Assembly: GCF_014201805.1 (NCBI RefSeq)
Contig: NZ_JACHFK010000017.1
Location: 1-64,000, forward strand
DNA from: Deinococcus metalli
GTDB taxonomy: Bacteria > Deinococcota > Deinococci > Deinococcales > Deinococcaceae
Length of the DNA: 64,000 nt
Direction: 5' to 3'
In this document: one piece after another, positions 30,805 through 43,807 of the stretch
Layout of the letters: each line of letters begins with the position of its first letter
Position numbering within the stretch: the first letter of the stretch is position 1
Translations under genes and position numbers: made by a program
Notes under the pieces: generated by a model
Database searches by the model: none
What the model saw: only the letters and a program-made list of their open reading frames with translations
What the model was told of the DNA's origin: nothing

Positions 30805-31641
30805 TTAGAAGAAGCCCACAATTGTCTTGATCTGCCCCGCTGCATTCACCTGCGCGTAGTCCATGCCGCGCAGCTCCACGCCGGGCCGCAGGGTCAGATG
30901 CCAGAAGAACCGCACATGACTGTGGTGAAGGTCGAAGTCCCCCTCCTGCGAGAAGACCGCGCCGGGATTGGCCGCGTGGAACGCACCGATGATGGCGTCC
31001 AGACCCGCGAGGTCCGTAGCATGCGAGCCGGGATCGGTGTAGTGTCCGTCCGGCGCCCAGACCCGGTCTAGCAGGAGCCGGCGAGTCGCGGCGTCCGGCT
31101 CGTTCCATGCGCCCAGGTAGCCGGTCAGCACGCCCTGCATCTTGTTGCGCCGCATGAGGACCTTGGCCGCCTCACGGTCGAGCTGGTACGGCTGACCGTC
31201 CGGGCCGAAGGCGTGCTTGAAATCGAAGGCGTCCGGGCTCGGCCCGTCGTGACACAGGCGGTCGAAGTGGGCATGGACGTCCGGCCAGGTGGGCTCGTGG
31301 TCGTCGGGCACCCACCACGCGGCGTAGCCGGGCCACTCGCTGTGGGCGAACCAGTCTTGGCGCTTGCCCATGGCCTCGGCATGCAGGCCCGCGTATGCGA
31401 ACGCGAAGGCGGATTCCAGATCCTGCCACACCGTCAGCGTGTTCGCCGTCCGGCCCGCCTGGTCCGGGGTGCGGTACACCAGCGGTGTGCTGTCACCCGG
31501 CGGCCAGCGGAGGCCAAGAAAGCCCTGGCAGGACGCTGCCCCGCCGAAGACTCCGGCGATCCGATCCTCGAATTCCCGTACTTGTGGGTGGCCCCACGGT
31601 TCGTGCAGCAGTCCGGTCGTCATGAACACGATCTTGGCCAT
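30805..31641 (-). CDS. DUF3291 domain fused to a SnoaL-like domain
   Basis: The 278-aa protein seems to join two small alpha/beta domains. Residues 1 to about 150 match the DUF3291 pattern (TVWQDLESAFAFAY, WFAHSEWPGYAAWWVPDDH, GPSPDAFDFKHAF), a ferredoxin-like fold related to monooxygenases. Residues from about 165 match a SnoaL/NTF2-like domain (DRVWAPDGHYTDPGSHATDL, FFWHLTLRPG, AAGQIKTIVGFF). Function unknown; such folds bind small aromatic or polyketide-like molecules. ATG 31641 has AGGAG 6 nt away; the TTG at 31665 is less likely. Confidence 0.8.
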   Translation of the reverse strand: MAKIVFMTTGLLHEPWGHPQVREFEDRIAGVFGGAASCQGFLGLRWPPGDSTPLVYRTPDQAGRTANTLTVWQDLESAFAFAYAGLHAEAMGKRQDWFAHSEWPGYAAWWVPDDHEPTWPDVHAHFDRLCHDGPSPDAFDFKHAFGPDGQPYQLDREAAKVLMRRNKMQGVLTGYLGAWNEPDAATRRLLLDRVWAPDGHYTDPGSHATDLAGLDAIIGAFHAANPGAVFSQEGDFDLHHSHVRFFWHLTLRPGVELRGMDYAQVNAAGQIKTIVGFF

Positions 31642-31826
31642 ACGGGTCTCCTTCTCCAGGATCAACGACGGAGGCTCATACGGCTTCCGCGTGTGTGCTG
31701 GCCCTTGGCAGATCGCGGCCCATACCCTCTCGCACTGGTTCGGCGGCCTCCAACTCCCTCGCCGCGCAGGTCGAATTCTGAAACTGCGCTGCCGACCGAT
31801 GCTCCCGGATATCAGCCGTGATGAAT

Positions 31827-32114
31827 TCAGTTCGCGGTCTGCTCGATGTCCTCGGTGAGCCAGAAGTCCGGCGGGCCGCTCACGCCGGCGCGGCCCATGG
31901 CGGCCCTCAATTCCTCAGAGCCCTCGAAGTCGCGGGCCTGCGCCAGGGTGCCGAACGTCAGCGTGACCACGACCATGTTCGGGTTGCTGCTGTCGCGGTG
32001 AACGCTGGCCCCAACGGTTCCCGACCGCTGGCGCAGGTCGAGGGTGGAATCGTAGACGGGTTTCCACGTGGCGTAATCGTCGACGGCATGCCGGATAAAC
32101 AGGGTGGCGGACAT
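31827..32114 (-). CDS. small dimeric alpha/beta-barrel (ABM-like) protein
   Basis: The 95-aa product begins MSATLFIRHAVDDYATWKPV and ends DFWLTEDIEQTAN. The pattern of four beta strands with short helices, including NPNMVVVTLTFGTLAQARDF, is that of antibiotic-biosynthesis-monooxygenase-like or cyclase-like proteins. No catalytic residues can be named. ATG 32114 follows GAGGAG at 6 nt. It stands alone on the minus strand, with 302 bp of noncoding DNA upstream. Confidence 0.72.
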   Translation of the reverse strand: MSATLFIRHAVDDYATWKPVYDSTLDLRQRSGTVGASVHRDSSNPNMVVVTLTFGTLAQARDFEGSEELRAAMGRAGVSGPPDFWLTEDIEQTAN

Positions 32115-32416
32115 GGCGGCTCCTCTGGGGCAATGTGGCGAGGCGGGACAGGGCGAGCGGGCGGCCGGAAGCTCCGAGCAGGGCAGGGTGCAGCGTGTCC
32201 GGCGGCGCAGGGCTCGCCCGCCACGGACCCTGGGACCACTTGGACGAGGAAGGCGAGCGGACGGACGCGGCCGACGCGGAACAGCTACTGACGACCAGGT
32301 CATCATAATGTGAACACCTCCGCAACAGCCAACCGGGAGTGATGCCGGACGTGTCACCACCAGCGAGCCCAGCTCGGAAGACGGCGTCCGGCTGTGCCCA
32401 CGCGGCTGGTCACTCT
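32115..32416. other. 302-bp intergenic stretch
   Basis: No gene is supported. On the minus strand TATGAT (plus positions 32302-32307) is a possible -10 for the 95-aa gene, implying a leader of nearly 190 nt, but no well-spaced -35 is seen. The rest is featureless GC-rich sequence. Confidence 0.4.
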
Positions 32417-32893
32417 TCAGCTCCCCGATCTCTCCAGCCGCGCCACCATGTCCACCCGGTCCAGGCCCGGGCCGTAGCCGTCGGGCACGCGCCGGACCTC
32501 CCGGAAGCCGAAACGGGCGTAGTACGGCGCCGTGTGCTGGCTGGTGTCCAGGGCGACCTCGGCCACGCCCAGCGCCCGCAGCCGCTCCAGCCGGGCCTGC
32601 ACCAGCAGCGTGCCGTATCCCCGGCGCTGGAGGCCACGCTCGACCATGCCCCACGCGAAGCCTGACGCGTGCTCCGTCCACCAGATCCCGCCGCAGGCGA
32701 CGATTCGGCCGCCGTCCTGGGCGACCGTGTACTCGGCGCGCTCGTCTGCGGCCGGCGTGTCCAGTCCGTCCAGCCACTCGACGAACTCCGCGTGTTCGTG
32801 CGGCAGGAAGGAATGTGGCATGTTGCTGGCGAACAGCGCGAGGCACGCGGCCCGGTCGTCCGGGCGGTAGGGGCGCAGTGTGGGGTCGGGCAT
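32417..32893 (-). CDS. GNAT-family N-acetyltransferase
   Basis: A 158-aa acetyltransferase with [19 protein letters not shown] at the start, [19 protein letters not shown], the acetyl-CoA loop [26 protein letters not shown] (in two motifs, RRGYGT), and [19 protein letters not shown] near the end. Substrate unknown. ATG 32893 is chosen; ATG 32908 (MRTWGMPDP) is possible. The gene is divergent from treS with 62 bp between starts. Confidence 0.85.
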   Translation of the reverse strand: MPDPTLRPYRPDDRAACLALFASNMPHSFLPHEHAEFVEWLDGLDTPAADERAEYTVAQDGGRIVACGGIWWTEHASGFAWGMVERGLQRRGYGTLLVQARLERLRALGVAEVALDTSQHTAPYYARFGFREVRRVPDGYGPGLDRVDMVARLERSGS

Positions 32894-32942
32894 GCCCCAG
32901 GTTCGCATGGCGCGGGAGTTCCGGCCGCCCCGACGCCTCCGG

Positions 32943-32948
32943 TACACT
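32943..32948 (+). promoter_or_regulatory. leaderless -10 box of treS
   Basis: TACACT lies 7 nt before ATG 32956, with no ribosome binding site between. It supports this start over the frame open to 32815. Confidence 0.6.
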
Positions 32949-32955
32949 TGAGGTC

Positions 32956-34614
<1,659 letters not shown>

Positions 34615-34615
34615 C

Positions 34616-35266
34616 GTGACAGCCCACCGTAACCGCGTCCTGATCGTCGTCGCCACGGCGGGGGAGGCCGCGCGGTTGGCGGACCTGGGCGCGCGGGTGG
34701 TCGTGAGCGGGGTCGGCCCGGTCGCGGCGGCCCTCGCCACGCAGGCGGCGGTGCAGCCCGGGGTGACCGCTCTGGTCGTCAGCGCCGGGATCGGCGGCGC
34801 GTACCCCGGCAGCGGGCTCGGCCCCGGCGACCTCGCCGTGTCGAGCGAGATCGTGCACGCCGACCTGGGCGCGTGGGACGGCGGCGCGTGGCTGGACCTG
34901 GATGCCCTGGGCCTGTCCGTGTGGCCTGACGCCGTCCAGGGCACGCGTTTCCCGGTATGGGCCGGAGCGGCGGAGGCCGCCCGCCGAGCCGGCGCCGCGT
35001 TCGGCCCCCTGCTCACCCTCAGCAGCGTGACGGGTTCGGCGGCGGGAGCGCTGGCCGTGGTGGCCCGGCACCCCGGCGCGCTCACCGAGGGCATGGAGGG
35101 CGCCGGCATCGCGCACGCCGCCCTGCTCGCGGGCGTGCCGGTGGTCGAGGTGCGGGGCGTGAGCAACCCTGTCGGCCCGCGGGACCGCGGCGCGTGGCGG
35201 ATCGGGGACGCGCTGGAGGCCACCCGCCGCGGCGTGGAGGCGGTCCTCGACGTCGTCGGACGCTGA
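34616..35266 (+). CDS. mqnB: futalosine hydrolase
   Basis: MqnB splits futalosine to hypoxanthine and dehypoxanthinyl futalosine in the futalosine route to menaquinone. The 216-aa protein is of the nucleoside phosphorylase fold. It shows [46 protein letters not shown], the catalytic acidic motif [19 protein letters not shown], and the family-typical [21 protein letters not shown] 34616 begins 2 bp after treS. Presence of this gene means the organism makes menaquinone through futalosine, consistent with Deinococcus. Confidence 0.93.
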   Translation: MTAHRNRVLIVVATAGEAARLADLGARVVVSGVGPVAAALATQAAVQPGVTALVVSAGIGGAYPGSGLGPGDLAVSSEIVHADLGAWDGGAWLDLDALGLSVWPDAVQGTRFPVWAGAAEAARRAGAAFGPLLTLSSVTGSAAGALAVVARHPGALTEGMEGAGIAHAALLAGVPVVEVRGVSNPVGPRDRGAWRIGDALEATRRGVEAVLDVVGR

Positions 35267-35394
35267 CGGCGGGCCGTCCCCTTATCTGGCCATCGGCGCA
35301 CTCGCTCGTCAGACGTTGTGGGACCAGCCGGCCTGAGTGCTGGAGGCGGTTCAGGGACGGCGGCCTCCCGGACTCCCGGGCCCAGACATGAACG

Positions 35395-35424
35395 ACGCGC
35401 CCCGCTGCAATCAGCGGGGCGCGT
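35395..35424. terminator. hairpin between mqnB and the 35437 gene
   Basis: A perfect 13-bp stem (35395-35407 with 35412-35424) has a 4-nt loop. It lies 12 bp past the stop of the minus-strand gene and can terminate that transcript, and possibly treS-mqnB from the other side. Confidence 0.7.
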
Positions 35425-35436
35425 TCGGCGTGGCCG

Positions 35437-35862
35437 TTACGGATTCAGCAGGGTACGCGCCTGGTTCACGGCGCCGGGGAAATCCACCTTGACGTGCACG
35501 GTCGTGCCGGCCGGCGTCTGCGGATCGACGTTGATCCAGTGGCTGGCGAGCACCGGCGGGTTCGGCTGCGGGTCGATGGCGCGCACCAGCACGCGGCCCT
35601 GCGCGGGCACGAACACGCACCAGCCTTCCGGCACGGTGGGCAGCGCCCGCACCGGCAGCAGGCTCTGGAGCGTCATGTCGTCCGGGGTGACCCAGTACTC
35701 GATCAGCAGGCTGGCCTGGGCGCGCTTCAGGTCGTTCTCGCCCACGTCGAGCTGGATCTCGATGGTGTCGGGCTTGCCGGGCACCAGGTTGGTCCAGCCG
35801 GGGATCACGTAACGGTTGCTGCCCGCGCTGCGGAACTGCTCGGGTTGGGACGGGGTGGTCAT
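35437..35862 (-). CDS. conserved hypothetical beta-rich protein
   Basis: I do not recognise a family. The 141-aa product has no signal peptide. It looks beta-sandwich-like with amphipathic strands (TIEIQLDVGEND, SLLIEYWVTPDD, GRVLVRAIDPQPN, TTVHVKVDFPG). It begins MTTPSQPEQFRSAGSN. ATG 35862 sits 6 nt from a minus-strand TAGGCT box, arguing for a real leaderless gene; the GTG at 35868 overlaps that spacing and is less likely. A strong hairpin follows the stop. Confidence 0.72.
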   Translation of the reverse strand: MTTPSQPEQFRSAGSNRYVIPGWTNLVPGKPDTIEIQLDVGENDLKRAQASLLIEYWVTPDDMTLQSLLPVRALPTVPEGWCVFVPAQGRVLVRAIDPQPNPPVLASHWINVDPQTPAGTTVHVKVDFPGAVNQARTLLNP

Positions 35863-35868
35863 GCCCAC

Positions 35869-35874
35869 AGCCTA
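35869..35874 (-). promoter_or_regulatory. leaderless -10 box of the 141-aa protein gene
   Basis: TAGGCT on the minus strand, 6 nt before ATG 35862. Confidence 0.5.
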
Positions 35875-35905
35875 CCGTCCCCGCCCCCGCTGGGGTGTAA
35901 CGGAC

Positions 35906-36043
<138 letters not shown>

Positions 36044-36049
36044 GTGTCC

Positions 36050-36055
36050 AGCGTA
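36050..36055 (-). promoter_or_regulatory. leaderless -10 box of the 45-aa membrane protein gene
   Basis: TACGCT on the minus strand, 6 nt before ATG 36043. Confidence 0.45.
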
Positions 36056-36173
36056 CCCCGGTGGGCAGGACCCGGGCGCAGCCGGGCTTATGGGAGTGCC
36101 CACGTTCCGCTCCGTCCCGCTCCCCGGAGCGCCCCCGTTGCGGCCACGCGCGCCCCGCAGTAGAACGCGCGGT

Positions 36174-37259
<1,086 letters not shown>

Positions 37260-37402
37260 GCGCGGGAGCGTGGCGCGGCAACCCACGGCCCCAGCCCCCG
37301 ACCCCCACCACCCGCGCCTACTTTTCCTGAGTGTGGTCGTGTTAACCTGTGCGGCGGAGGCCCGGCTCCCATGAACCAGGGGTGCCCGGCGACGAACACC
37401 AC

Positions 37403-38524
<1,122 letters not shown>

Positions 38525-38559
38525 GTTCCGGCGGGGCCTCCAGCACCGGGTTGATCCCA

Positions 38560-38599
38560 GGAACGCCGCCGGCAGTCACGTGACTGCCGGCGGCGTTCC
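38560..38599. terminator. 40-bp perfect palindrome after dnaJ
   Basis: Positions 38560-38579 are the exact reverse complement of 38580-38599, with no spacer. In RNA it would make a hairpin of about 18 bp with a minimal loop. The sequence gtttgg follows on the plus strand. It is probably a dnaJ terminator; the perfection is striking. Confidence 0.7.
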
Positions 38600-38785
38600 G
38601 TTTGGCTGGGACGGGTGTCCGTCGTCTGGTGGCCCAGGCGGCTGTCCCGGTTCGCCGGTCAGTGGAGCTGTTCCCCGGCGGGGCACGGCTGGGCGCCGCG
38701 ACAGGCCCCCGCGCCGGCAGGTATGCTGCTCACGACTTTCGGTTCCTGTCCCGCTTCGCCCACTCCCGCCTGGAGGCCCCCGCCT

Positions 38786-39781
38786 GTGTCCGTTTCCCAC
38801 CGCGCTTCGTCCCCTGTCCTCGAGAGCCGCCGCTCCCCGCTGCTGGTGTTCGCCGGGCAGAGCAACCGTCCGCTCGCCCAGGCCATCTGCGACAACCTGG
38901 GGATTCCGCTGGGCAAGAGCAAGACCGAGAAGTTCACGAACGACAACCTGATCGTCCACTACGAGGAGTCGCTGCGCGAGGGCGACATCTTCATCGTGCA
39001 GACCTTCAGCAACCCGGTCAGCGACTCGATCATGGAACTGCTGCTGATGATCGACGCCGCCAAGAGCGCGAGCGCCGGGCGCGTCACGGCCGTGATTCCG
39101 TACTACTCGTACGCGCGCAGCGATAAAAAAGACTCCCCGCGCATCTCCATCGCGGGGCGCCTGGTCGCGGACCTCCTGCAGGAGGCCGGCGCCGACCGCT
39201 TCCTGACCATGACGCTGCACTCGCCGCAGGTGCACGGCTTCTTCAAGATTCCCGGCGACCACCTCTCGGCCGACATGGTGCTCAGCCAGCACTTCAAGTC
39301 CATCGTGCCCGACGCGCACAACGGCGTGGTTCTTGCCCCGGATGCCGGCAGCATCAAGCGGGCCAGCCAGATCGCCCGGCGCCTGGACTCGGGCCTCGCC
39401 ATGATCGACAAGGAGAGGCTGTCGGACACCGAGGTGCGGCCCCGCGCGCTGATCGGGGACGTCGAGGGCCGCACGGTGTTCATCGTGGACGACGAGATCA
39501 GCACCGCCGGGTCGCTGGTGGAGACGGTGAACATCGCCCGCAGTCTGGGCGCCAAGGACGTGTACGTGGCCGTCACGCACGGCGTGTACTCGGGACCGGC
39601 CATCCAGCGCATCGCCAGCCTGGACGTCACCCAGGTGGCGAGCTGCAACACGGTGCTGGTGCCGGAGGAGAAGATCGCCGCCTCGAACGGCAAGCTGGCC
39701 GTGCTGGACGTCGCGCCGCTGTTCGCCAACGCCATCTCCAACATCCACACCGGCGCGAGCGTGTCCACGCTGTTCACCTGA
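38786..39781 (+). CDS. prs: ribose-phosphate pyrophosphokinase (PRPP synthase)
   Basis: Prs makes PRPP from ribose 5-phosphate and ATP for nucleotide, His and Trp synthesis. The 331-aa protein has [21 protein letters not shown], the ATP-binding [38 protein letters not shown], the flexible-loop Lys/Arg region [11 protein letters not shown], and the PRPP motif [19 protein letters not shown] 38786 has GGAGG about 9 nt upstream; no ATG lies in the plausible start region. An N-terminal extension of about 15 residues relative to other Prs is present. Its last 8 bp overlap the stop region of the converging membrane-protein gene. Confidence 0.95.
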   Translation: MSVSHRASSPVLESRRSPLLVFAGQSNRPLAQAICDNLGIPLGKSKTEKFTNDNLIVHYEESLREGDIFIVQTFSNPVSDSIMELLLMIDAAKSASAGRVTAVIPYYSYARSDKKDSPRISIAGRLVADLLQEAGADRFLTMTLHSPQVHGFFKIPGDHLSADMVLSQHFKSIVPDAHNGVVLAPDAGSIKRASQIARRLDSGLAMIDKERLSDTEVRPRALIGDVEGRTVFIVDDEISTAGSLVETVNIARSLGAKDVYVAVTHGVYSGPAIQRIASLDVTQVASCNTVLVPEEKIAASNGKLAVLDVAPLFANAISNIHTGASVSTLFT

Positions 39782-41240
39782 GCGCGGGCCACTGGCGAGC
39801 CAGCACAGGCGGCCGGAACAGCAGCAGGAGCAGTGCGCCCAGCAGCGTCAGCAGCAGGCCAGCGTGTCCGTCGCTCAGGAAGACCAGCGGCGTCAGGCCG
39901 GCCAGCGCGAGCGGCCCCACGTAGGCCCGCCCCAGCCGGGACGTCGCCAGCGCCACGCCCGCCAGCGTGCCCACGATCTGAGCGACAACGACGGGCAGGT
40001 ACGCCGTCAGGACGCCCGCCAGCGTGAAGCCCAGCGCCAGCCCGGCCACAGCGGCGGCCAGGGCCAGCGGCGGCAGCGCCATCCGGCGTGACCAGGCCCA
40101 CGCGGAGCACAGCAGGGCGGCCAGCAGCAGCGCGGGCAGCTGGAACACCGCGATCTTGGTGAGGGTCTCGCGGACGCTGCCCTGCGCGAACACCAGCGCG
40201 ATGTCCTGCGCGGTGATGATGTCCTGATAGCTCCACTCCAGATGCGTGACCGCGCCCAGCGCCGAGCGGCCCTGCCGGGTGGGGAACAGCGTGTAGCGCT
40301 GGAACTTGGCGGTCCGGTTGGTGGTCACGCGCAGGCTGAACGCCCGGATCGCCTCGCGCCGCTGCGCCAGGTCGTAGCGCCAGCTGCGCGCGCCCTGGTT
40401 GCGGTATGTCACGTTCACCTTCACCACCCCGCCGGCCGGCACGGTGCCCTCCCACGTGGGGTCGCGGTCGGGGGCGGCGCGGCGCACCTCGCCGTTCACG
40501 GTCATGCGGAAGGCATTCAGGGTGCCGCTGCCCGACGGCAGGGGAAACACGAAGCGCAGCGTGGCCGGCGTGCGGCGCGGGTTGGTGAAGGTGTAGTCGG
40601 CGGTGAAGGCCGCGTTGTAGTACTGGCCGCGCCCCCCGGCCGGCTCGACGAAGGTCAGGGCCGTCACGATGCCCGACGAATCGAGGTTGACGGGTTCCTC
40701 GGTCGGCTGGGTCACGGCGCGGGTGTACTCCACCCGGTCGCCGCGCCGCGTGAAGTCCTCGCGCAGGGTCTGCAACGACCCGCCGTCTGGCTGGCCCAGG
40801 TACGGCAGCAGGGCCTCCCACCCGCCCTGGGCGCGCACGCGGGCGTAGAGGTCGGGCGGCAGGGTCAGCGTGCGGGTGTAGGTGCGCGTGTCCAGCACGC
40901 TCACACGCGGGGCCGGCTGGACGGTCTGGCCGCCGTCCGGGTCGGCAGCGGTGGCGTAGCGGGCCGACTGCTGCGCGCCCAGCCGGGCGTCTACCGCGTG
41001 CCGGCTGATCCGCAGCAGCACGGTGCCGGCGCCCACAGCCGCGAGCACCAGCGCCCAGCGGCCCACATCCGAGATTCGGCGGCCCAGCCAGCGGCGCCGG
41101 ACGCGGCTGCGCGCCGGATCGAGCACGCCCAGGAGCAGCCCGGCGACGAGCAGGATCAGCAGGAGCACGCCCGCCGGCCGCGCCAGCCCGGACAGCGCGT
41201 GGAGGGCCTGCTGGAGAATGTCTAGGGCCGTCTGAACCAT
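39774..41240 (-). CDS. membrane protein of unknown function
   Basis: I do not recognise a characterised family. The 488-aa protein has a hydrophobic helix at about 16-40, another at about 60-80 and a large extracytoplasmic domain (about 85-330) that looks beta-rich ([40 protein letters not shown]). Four or five membrane helices follow in the C-terminal third. The layout recalls signal-dependent inner membrane proteins such as CreD, but the similarity is only structural. ATG 41240 follows a strong GGAGG. Upstream lies the palindrome GTACTCATATGAGTAC, whose core also lies in the slpA promoter. It converges with prs. Confidence 0.8.
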   Translation of the reverse strand: MVQTALDILQQALHALSGLARPAGVLLLILLVAGLLLGVLDPARSRVRRRWLGRRISDVGRWALVLAAVGAGTVLLRISRHAVDARLGAQQSARYATAADPDGGQTVQPAPRVSVLDTRTYTRTLTLPPDLYARVRAQGGWEALLPYLGQPDGGSLQTLREDFTRRGDRVEYTRAVTQPTEEPVNLDSSGIVTALTFVEPAGGRGQYYNAAFTADYTFTNPRRTPATLRFVFPLPSGSGTLNAFRMTVNGEVRRAAPDRDPTWEGTVPAGGVVKVNVTYRNQGARSWRYDLAQRREAIRAFSLRVTTNRTAKFQRYTLFPTRQGRSALGAVTHLEWSYQDIITAQDIALVFAQGSVRETLTKIAVFQLPALLLAALLCSAWAWSRRMALPPLALAAAVAGLALGFTLAGVLTAYLPVVVAQIVGTLAGVALATSRLGRAYVGPLALAGLTPLVFLSDGHAGLLLTLLGALLLLLFRPPVLARQWPALR

Positions 41241-41266
41241 ACGGAACCTCCACGATCTTGAGTGGT

Positions 41267-41282
41267 GTACTCATATGAGTAC
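41267..41282. promoter_or_regulatory. 16-bp perfect palindrome, candidate regulator site
   Basis: GTACTCATATGAGTAC is a perfect palindrome located 27 bp before the membrane-protein ATG (minus strand) and 112 bp before the CatE-like gene (plus strand). The 12-base core CTCATATGAGTA also occurs at 1578-1589 in the slpA promoter spacer. A common dimeric regulator is a reasonable guess. Confidence 0.5.
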
Positions 41283-41346
41283 ATATCTCGGCCGGGTTCC
41301 GGTCGTCCGTCTTAAGGTGCATGCCGACCCCGAGACTGACCAGAAG

Positions 41347-41372
41347 AAAACAAATCGATTGACAAAACAAAG
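41347..41372 (+). promoter_or_regulatory. candidate promoter/operator of the CatE-like gene
   Basis: AAAACAAA occurs at 41347-41354 and again at 41364-41371, flanking TTGACA (41359-41364), a perfect -35. A matching -10 17 bp later is poor (cacact, 41382-41387). The AT-rich direct repeat is unusual in this GC-rich DNA and may be an operator. Confidence 0.4.
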
Positions 41373-41393
41373 CATTGAGAGCACACTGGACGC

Positions 41394-42257
41394 ATGACCA
41401 CCACGCCCGTGCTGCCTGCCACCACCCACGTCGGCCCGGTCACGCTGCTCGCGCGTGATCTCGCCGGCCTCAGCGCGTTCTACCAGCGTCTGCTGGGCCT
41501 CAAGGCGACCGCACAGACGGCCGCAGGTGTCACGCTCGCCGCGCACGGCACGCCGCTGCTGCACCTCCAGGCCGCGCCGGAACTGCCCGCCGCGTCCGTC
41601 AGCCGGCCGGGGCTGTACCACACCGCGTTCCTGCTTCCCACCCGCGCCGACCTGGGACGATGGCTCGCGCACGCCGCCCGGCTGGGCCTGCGGATCGGCA
41701 GCGGCGACCACCTCGTCAGCGAGGCCTTCTACCTGACCGACCCCGAGGGCAACGGCATCGAGGTCTACGCGGACCGGCCGCGCGACACCTGGACGTGGCG
41801 GGGTGGGCAGGTGCAGATGGACACCTTGGCCGTGGACGGCGCTGCCGTGCTCCACGCGGCCGGTATCGACCCGCAGCGCCTGGACGCCGCGGCCGCGTAT
41901 GCCGGGGCGCCGGCTGGCACCTCCGTTGGGCACGTCCACCTGAAGGTCGGCAACGCCGCGCAGGCCGCCCGCTTCTACACGGACGCCCTGGGGCTGGACG
42001 TGGTCGCGGACATGGGCAGCGCGGCCTTCCTGTCGTGGGGCGGGTACCACCACCACCTCGGCGTGAACGAGTGGCACACCGCCGGGCATGGCCGCCCGGC
42101 CGCGCCCGCCGCCGGGCTGGGCGGCGTGGACTTCGTCACGGAGGATCTGGGTGCCCTGCGCGCCCATCTGGCGGGCCGCGACGGCGTGACGGACACGCCG
42201 GACGGCGTGACCTTCCACGATCCGTGGGGCAACCGCGTGACGGTGCGGCAGGCGTAA
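41394..42257 (+). CDS. VOC-family extradiol dioxygenase-like protein (second CatE-like)
   Basis: The 287-aa protein has the same two-module layout as the gene at 27535: [58 protein letters not shown], then [18 protein letters not shown], the [12 protein letters not shown] segment, and [10 protein letters not shown]. It is closer than the first copy to Bacillus CatE/MhqO in the [15 protein letters not shown] region. The likely role is cleavage or detoxification of catechols or hydroquinones, unproven. It has an AT-rich upstream control region of its own and is not in the 25-30 kb operon. Confidence 0.87.
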   Translation: MTTTPVLPATTHVGPVTLLARDLAGLSAFYQRLLGLKATAQTAAGVTLAAHGTPLLHLQAAPELPAASVSRPGLYHTAFLLPTRADLGRWLAHAARLGLRIGSGDHLVSEAFYLTDPEGNGIEVYADRPRDTWTWRGGQVQMDTLAVDGAAVLHAAGIDPQRLDAAAAYAGAPAGTSVGHVHLKVGNAAQAARFYTDALGLDVVADMGSAAFLSWGGYHHHLGVNEWHTAGHGRPAAPAAGLGGVDFVTEDLGALRAHLAGRDGVTDTPDGVTFHDPWGNRVTVRQA

Positions 42258-42276
42258 CGCCCCAACCCGGGCGTCG

Positions 42277-42282
42277 TACGCT
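42277..42282 (+). promoter_or_regulatory. leaderless -10 box of the 42288 gene
   Basis: TACGCT ends 5 nt before ATG 42288. Confidence 0.5.
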
Positions 42283-42287
42283 GGGTC

Positions 42288-43133
42288 ATGGTCCCAGCTG
42301 TCCTGCGCGGTGCCGTGCTGCTGCTGCTCGGCGCGCTGCCGTCCACCCAGGCGGCCGTTCCCGTGAACGCCGTGCTGGTGCGGGCACCGGGTGAACAGGC
42401 CCCGTACCTGCTGGGCGCGTGGCACGCCGGACGCTGGCGGCCCGGGGATGCCGCGCTGGCCCGTGAAGTGGGGGCGGGCCGCTACGTGCGCCACACCCCG
42501 ACCGGCCCGGTCCGCCAGGTGGAGGTCGCCGCCCCCGCCTCCCTCGGCCCGCCGTGCGAGGAGACGTACCTCGCCCAGCTGCGGCCCGGCACGGCGGCCC
42601 GCACCTTCGAGGTCTACACCAGCGCCGCCACGCCGTCGCGCCCGGTCACGGCCCTGCCGCTCACGAACAGCATGTACCGGGGCGTGGTGCGAGAGTATCT
42701 GATCCGGCGCGGCGTCCGCGCGCCCGACGTGCACCTGACCGCCCTGCTGCGCGCCGACCTGGACGGCGACGGCACGCAGGAGGTGATCGTCGAGGCCAGC
42801 CGGTTCCGGGAACGCAGCAGGGCGTTTCCCCCGCCCACCGGGCAGCCCGGCGACTACAGCGTGCTGCTGCTGCGCCACGTGTCCGGTGGGCGGGCGGTGA
42901 CCACCGTGCTGGGCGCGTACGTCGCGCCGCCCACGCCCTGGACGCCGGACAGCGCTGGACCGATGCCGCTGGCCAGCATCTACCGCCTCGCGGGGCTGGT
43001 CGACGTGAATGGCGACGGCCGCCTGGAGCTGATCACGTTCGGCGCGTACCACGAGGGCGACGCCTTCGCCGCGCAGGAGTGGACACCGGCGGGCGGCCTG
43101 AAGGTGCGCCTGGAGACCGGCTGCGGCGTGTGA
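42288..43133 (+). CDS. secreted protein with two DxDGDG/DxNGDG calcium-type loops
   Basis: Family unknown. The 281-aa product has a signal peptide (RGAVLLLLGALPSTQAAV, cleavage near residue 22). Two FG-GAP/EF-hand-like loops, DLDGDGTQEVIVEAS (about residue 160) and DVNGDGRLELITFGAY (about residue 245), are spaced as in VCBS/integrin-type propeller blades but number only two. Three Cys are visible outside the signal (PCEET, GCGV), so a disulfide is possible. The start follows a leaderless -10. Likely extracytoplasmic and calcium-binding; no enzyme motif. Confidence 0.75.
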   Translation: MVPAVLRGAVLLLLGALPSTQAAVPVNAVLVRAPGEQAPYLLGAWHAGRWRPGDAALAREVGAGRYVRHTPTGPVRQVEVAAPASLGPPCEETYLAQLRPGTAARTFEVYTSAATPSRPVTALPLTNSMYRGVVREYLIRRGVRAPDVHLTALLRADLDGDGTQEVIVEASRFRERSRAFPPPTGQPGDYSVLLLRHVSGGRAVTTVLGAYVAPPTPWTPDSAGPMPLASIYRLAGLVDVNGDGRLELITFGAYHEGDAFAAQEWTPAGGLKVRLETGCGV

Positions 43134-43144
43134 CCACAGGCTGC

Positions 43145-43807
43145 CTATCCCAGGCCGGCGCCTCTGGCCCGGACGATCGCTTCGGCCCGGTCGGCGAAGT
43201 GCAGCTTCGAGAAGATGTTGCTGATGTGGTTGCGCACCGTCTTGGGCGACAGATCGAGGGCCCGCGCGATCGCTGCGTTGTTCTCCCCACGAGCGATTGC
43301 CGAGAGCACCTCCCGCTCGCGGGGCGTGAGTTCCGGAAACACGTTCGGCGTGCGCGGCTCGTCGAAGTACGTGATGAGCCGGCGGGCGATGCCCGGTCCG
43401 AAATACGCCTCGCCGCGCGCTGCGGCCTGCACGGCCCGCAGCAGTTCCAGCGGATCGGCGCCCTTCAGGACGTAGCCGCGCGCGCCGGCCCGCAGGGCCT
43501 GGAAGACCATGTCGTCGTCCTCGAACATGGTCACGATCACCACGCCCAGGTGCGGGCTGGCCCGCGTGATCTCGCGCGTGGCGTGCAGGCCGCCGCCGGG
43601 CATCCCAATGTCCATCAGGATCACGTCCGGAACATGCTCGAGGGCCAGGCGGATGATGCCGGGCGCGTCGCCGGCCTCACCGACCACCTCCATGCCCTGG
43701 CCGCGCAGCAGGGCCGCGACGCCCTCGCGGAACAGGCGGTGGTCGTCGGCAATCAGCACCCGCAGGCCGGGTAGCCCCGACGGTACCGGCAGGTCGACGT
43801 CACCCAC
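43145..43807 (-). CDS. NarL/LuxR-type response regulator
   Basis: The 220-aa regulator has a receiver domain with Asp21/Asp22, phospho-acceptor Asp66 in VILMDIGMPGGG, Thr in VIVTMFEDDD and Lys115 in GYVLKGADPLELL. A LuxR-type HTH follows (LTPREREVLSAIARGENNAAIA, then LSPKTVRNHISNIFSKL). GTG 43807 overlaps the end of the kinase gene by 8 bp, so both are cotranscribed and coupled. Target genes are unknown; the envelope protein genes just upstream and downstream are candidates. Confidence 0.95.
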   Translation of the reverse strand: MGDVDLPVPSGLPGLRVLIADDHRLFREGVAALLRGQGMEVVGEAGDAPGIIRLALEHVPDVILMDIGMPGGGLHATREITRASPHLGVVIVTMFEDDDMVFQALRAGARGYVLKGADPLELLRAVQAAARGEAYFGPGIARRLITYFDEPRTPNVFPELTPREREVLSAIARGENNAAIARALDLSPKTVRNHISNIFSKLHFADRAEAIVRARGAGLG

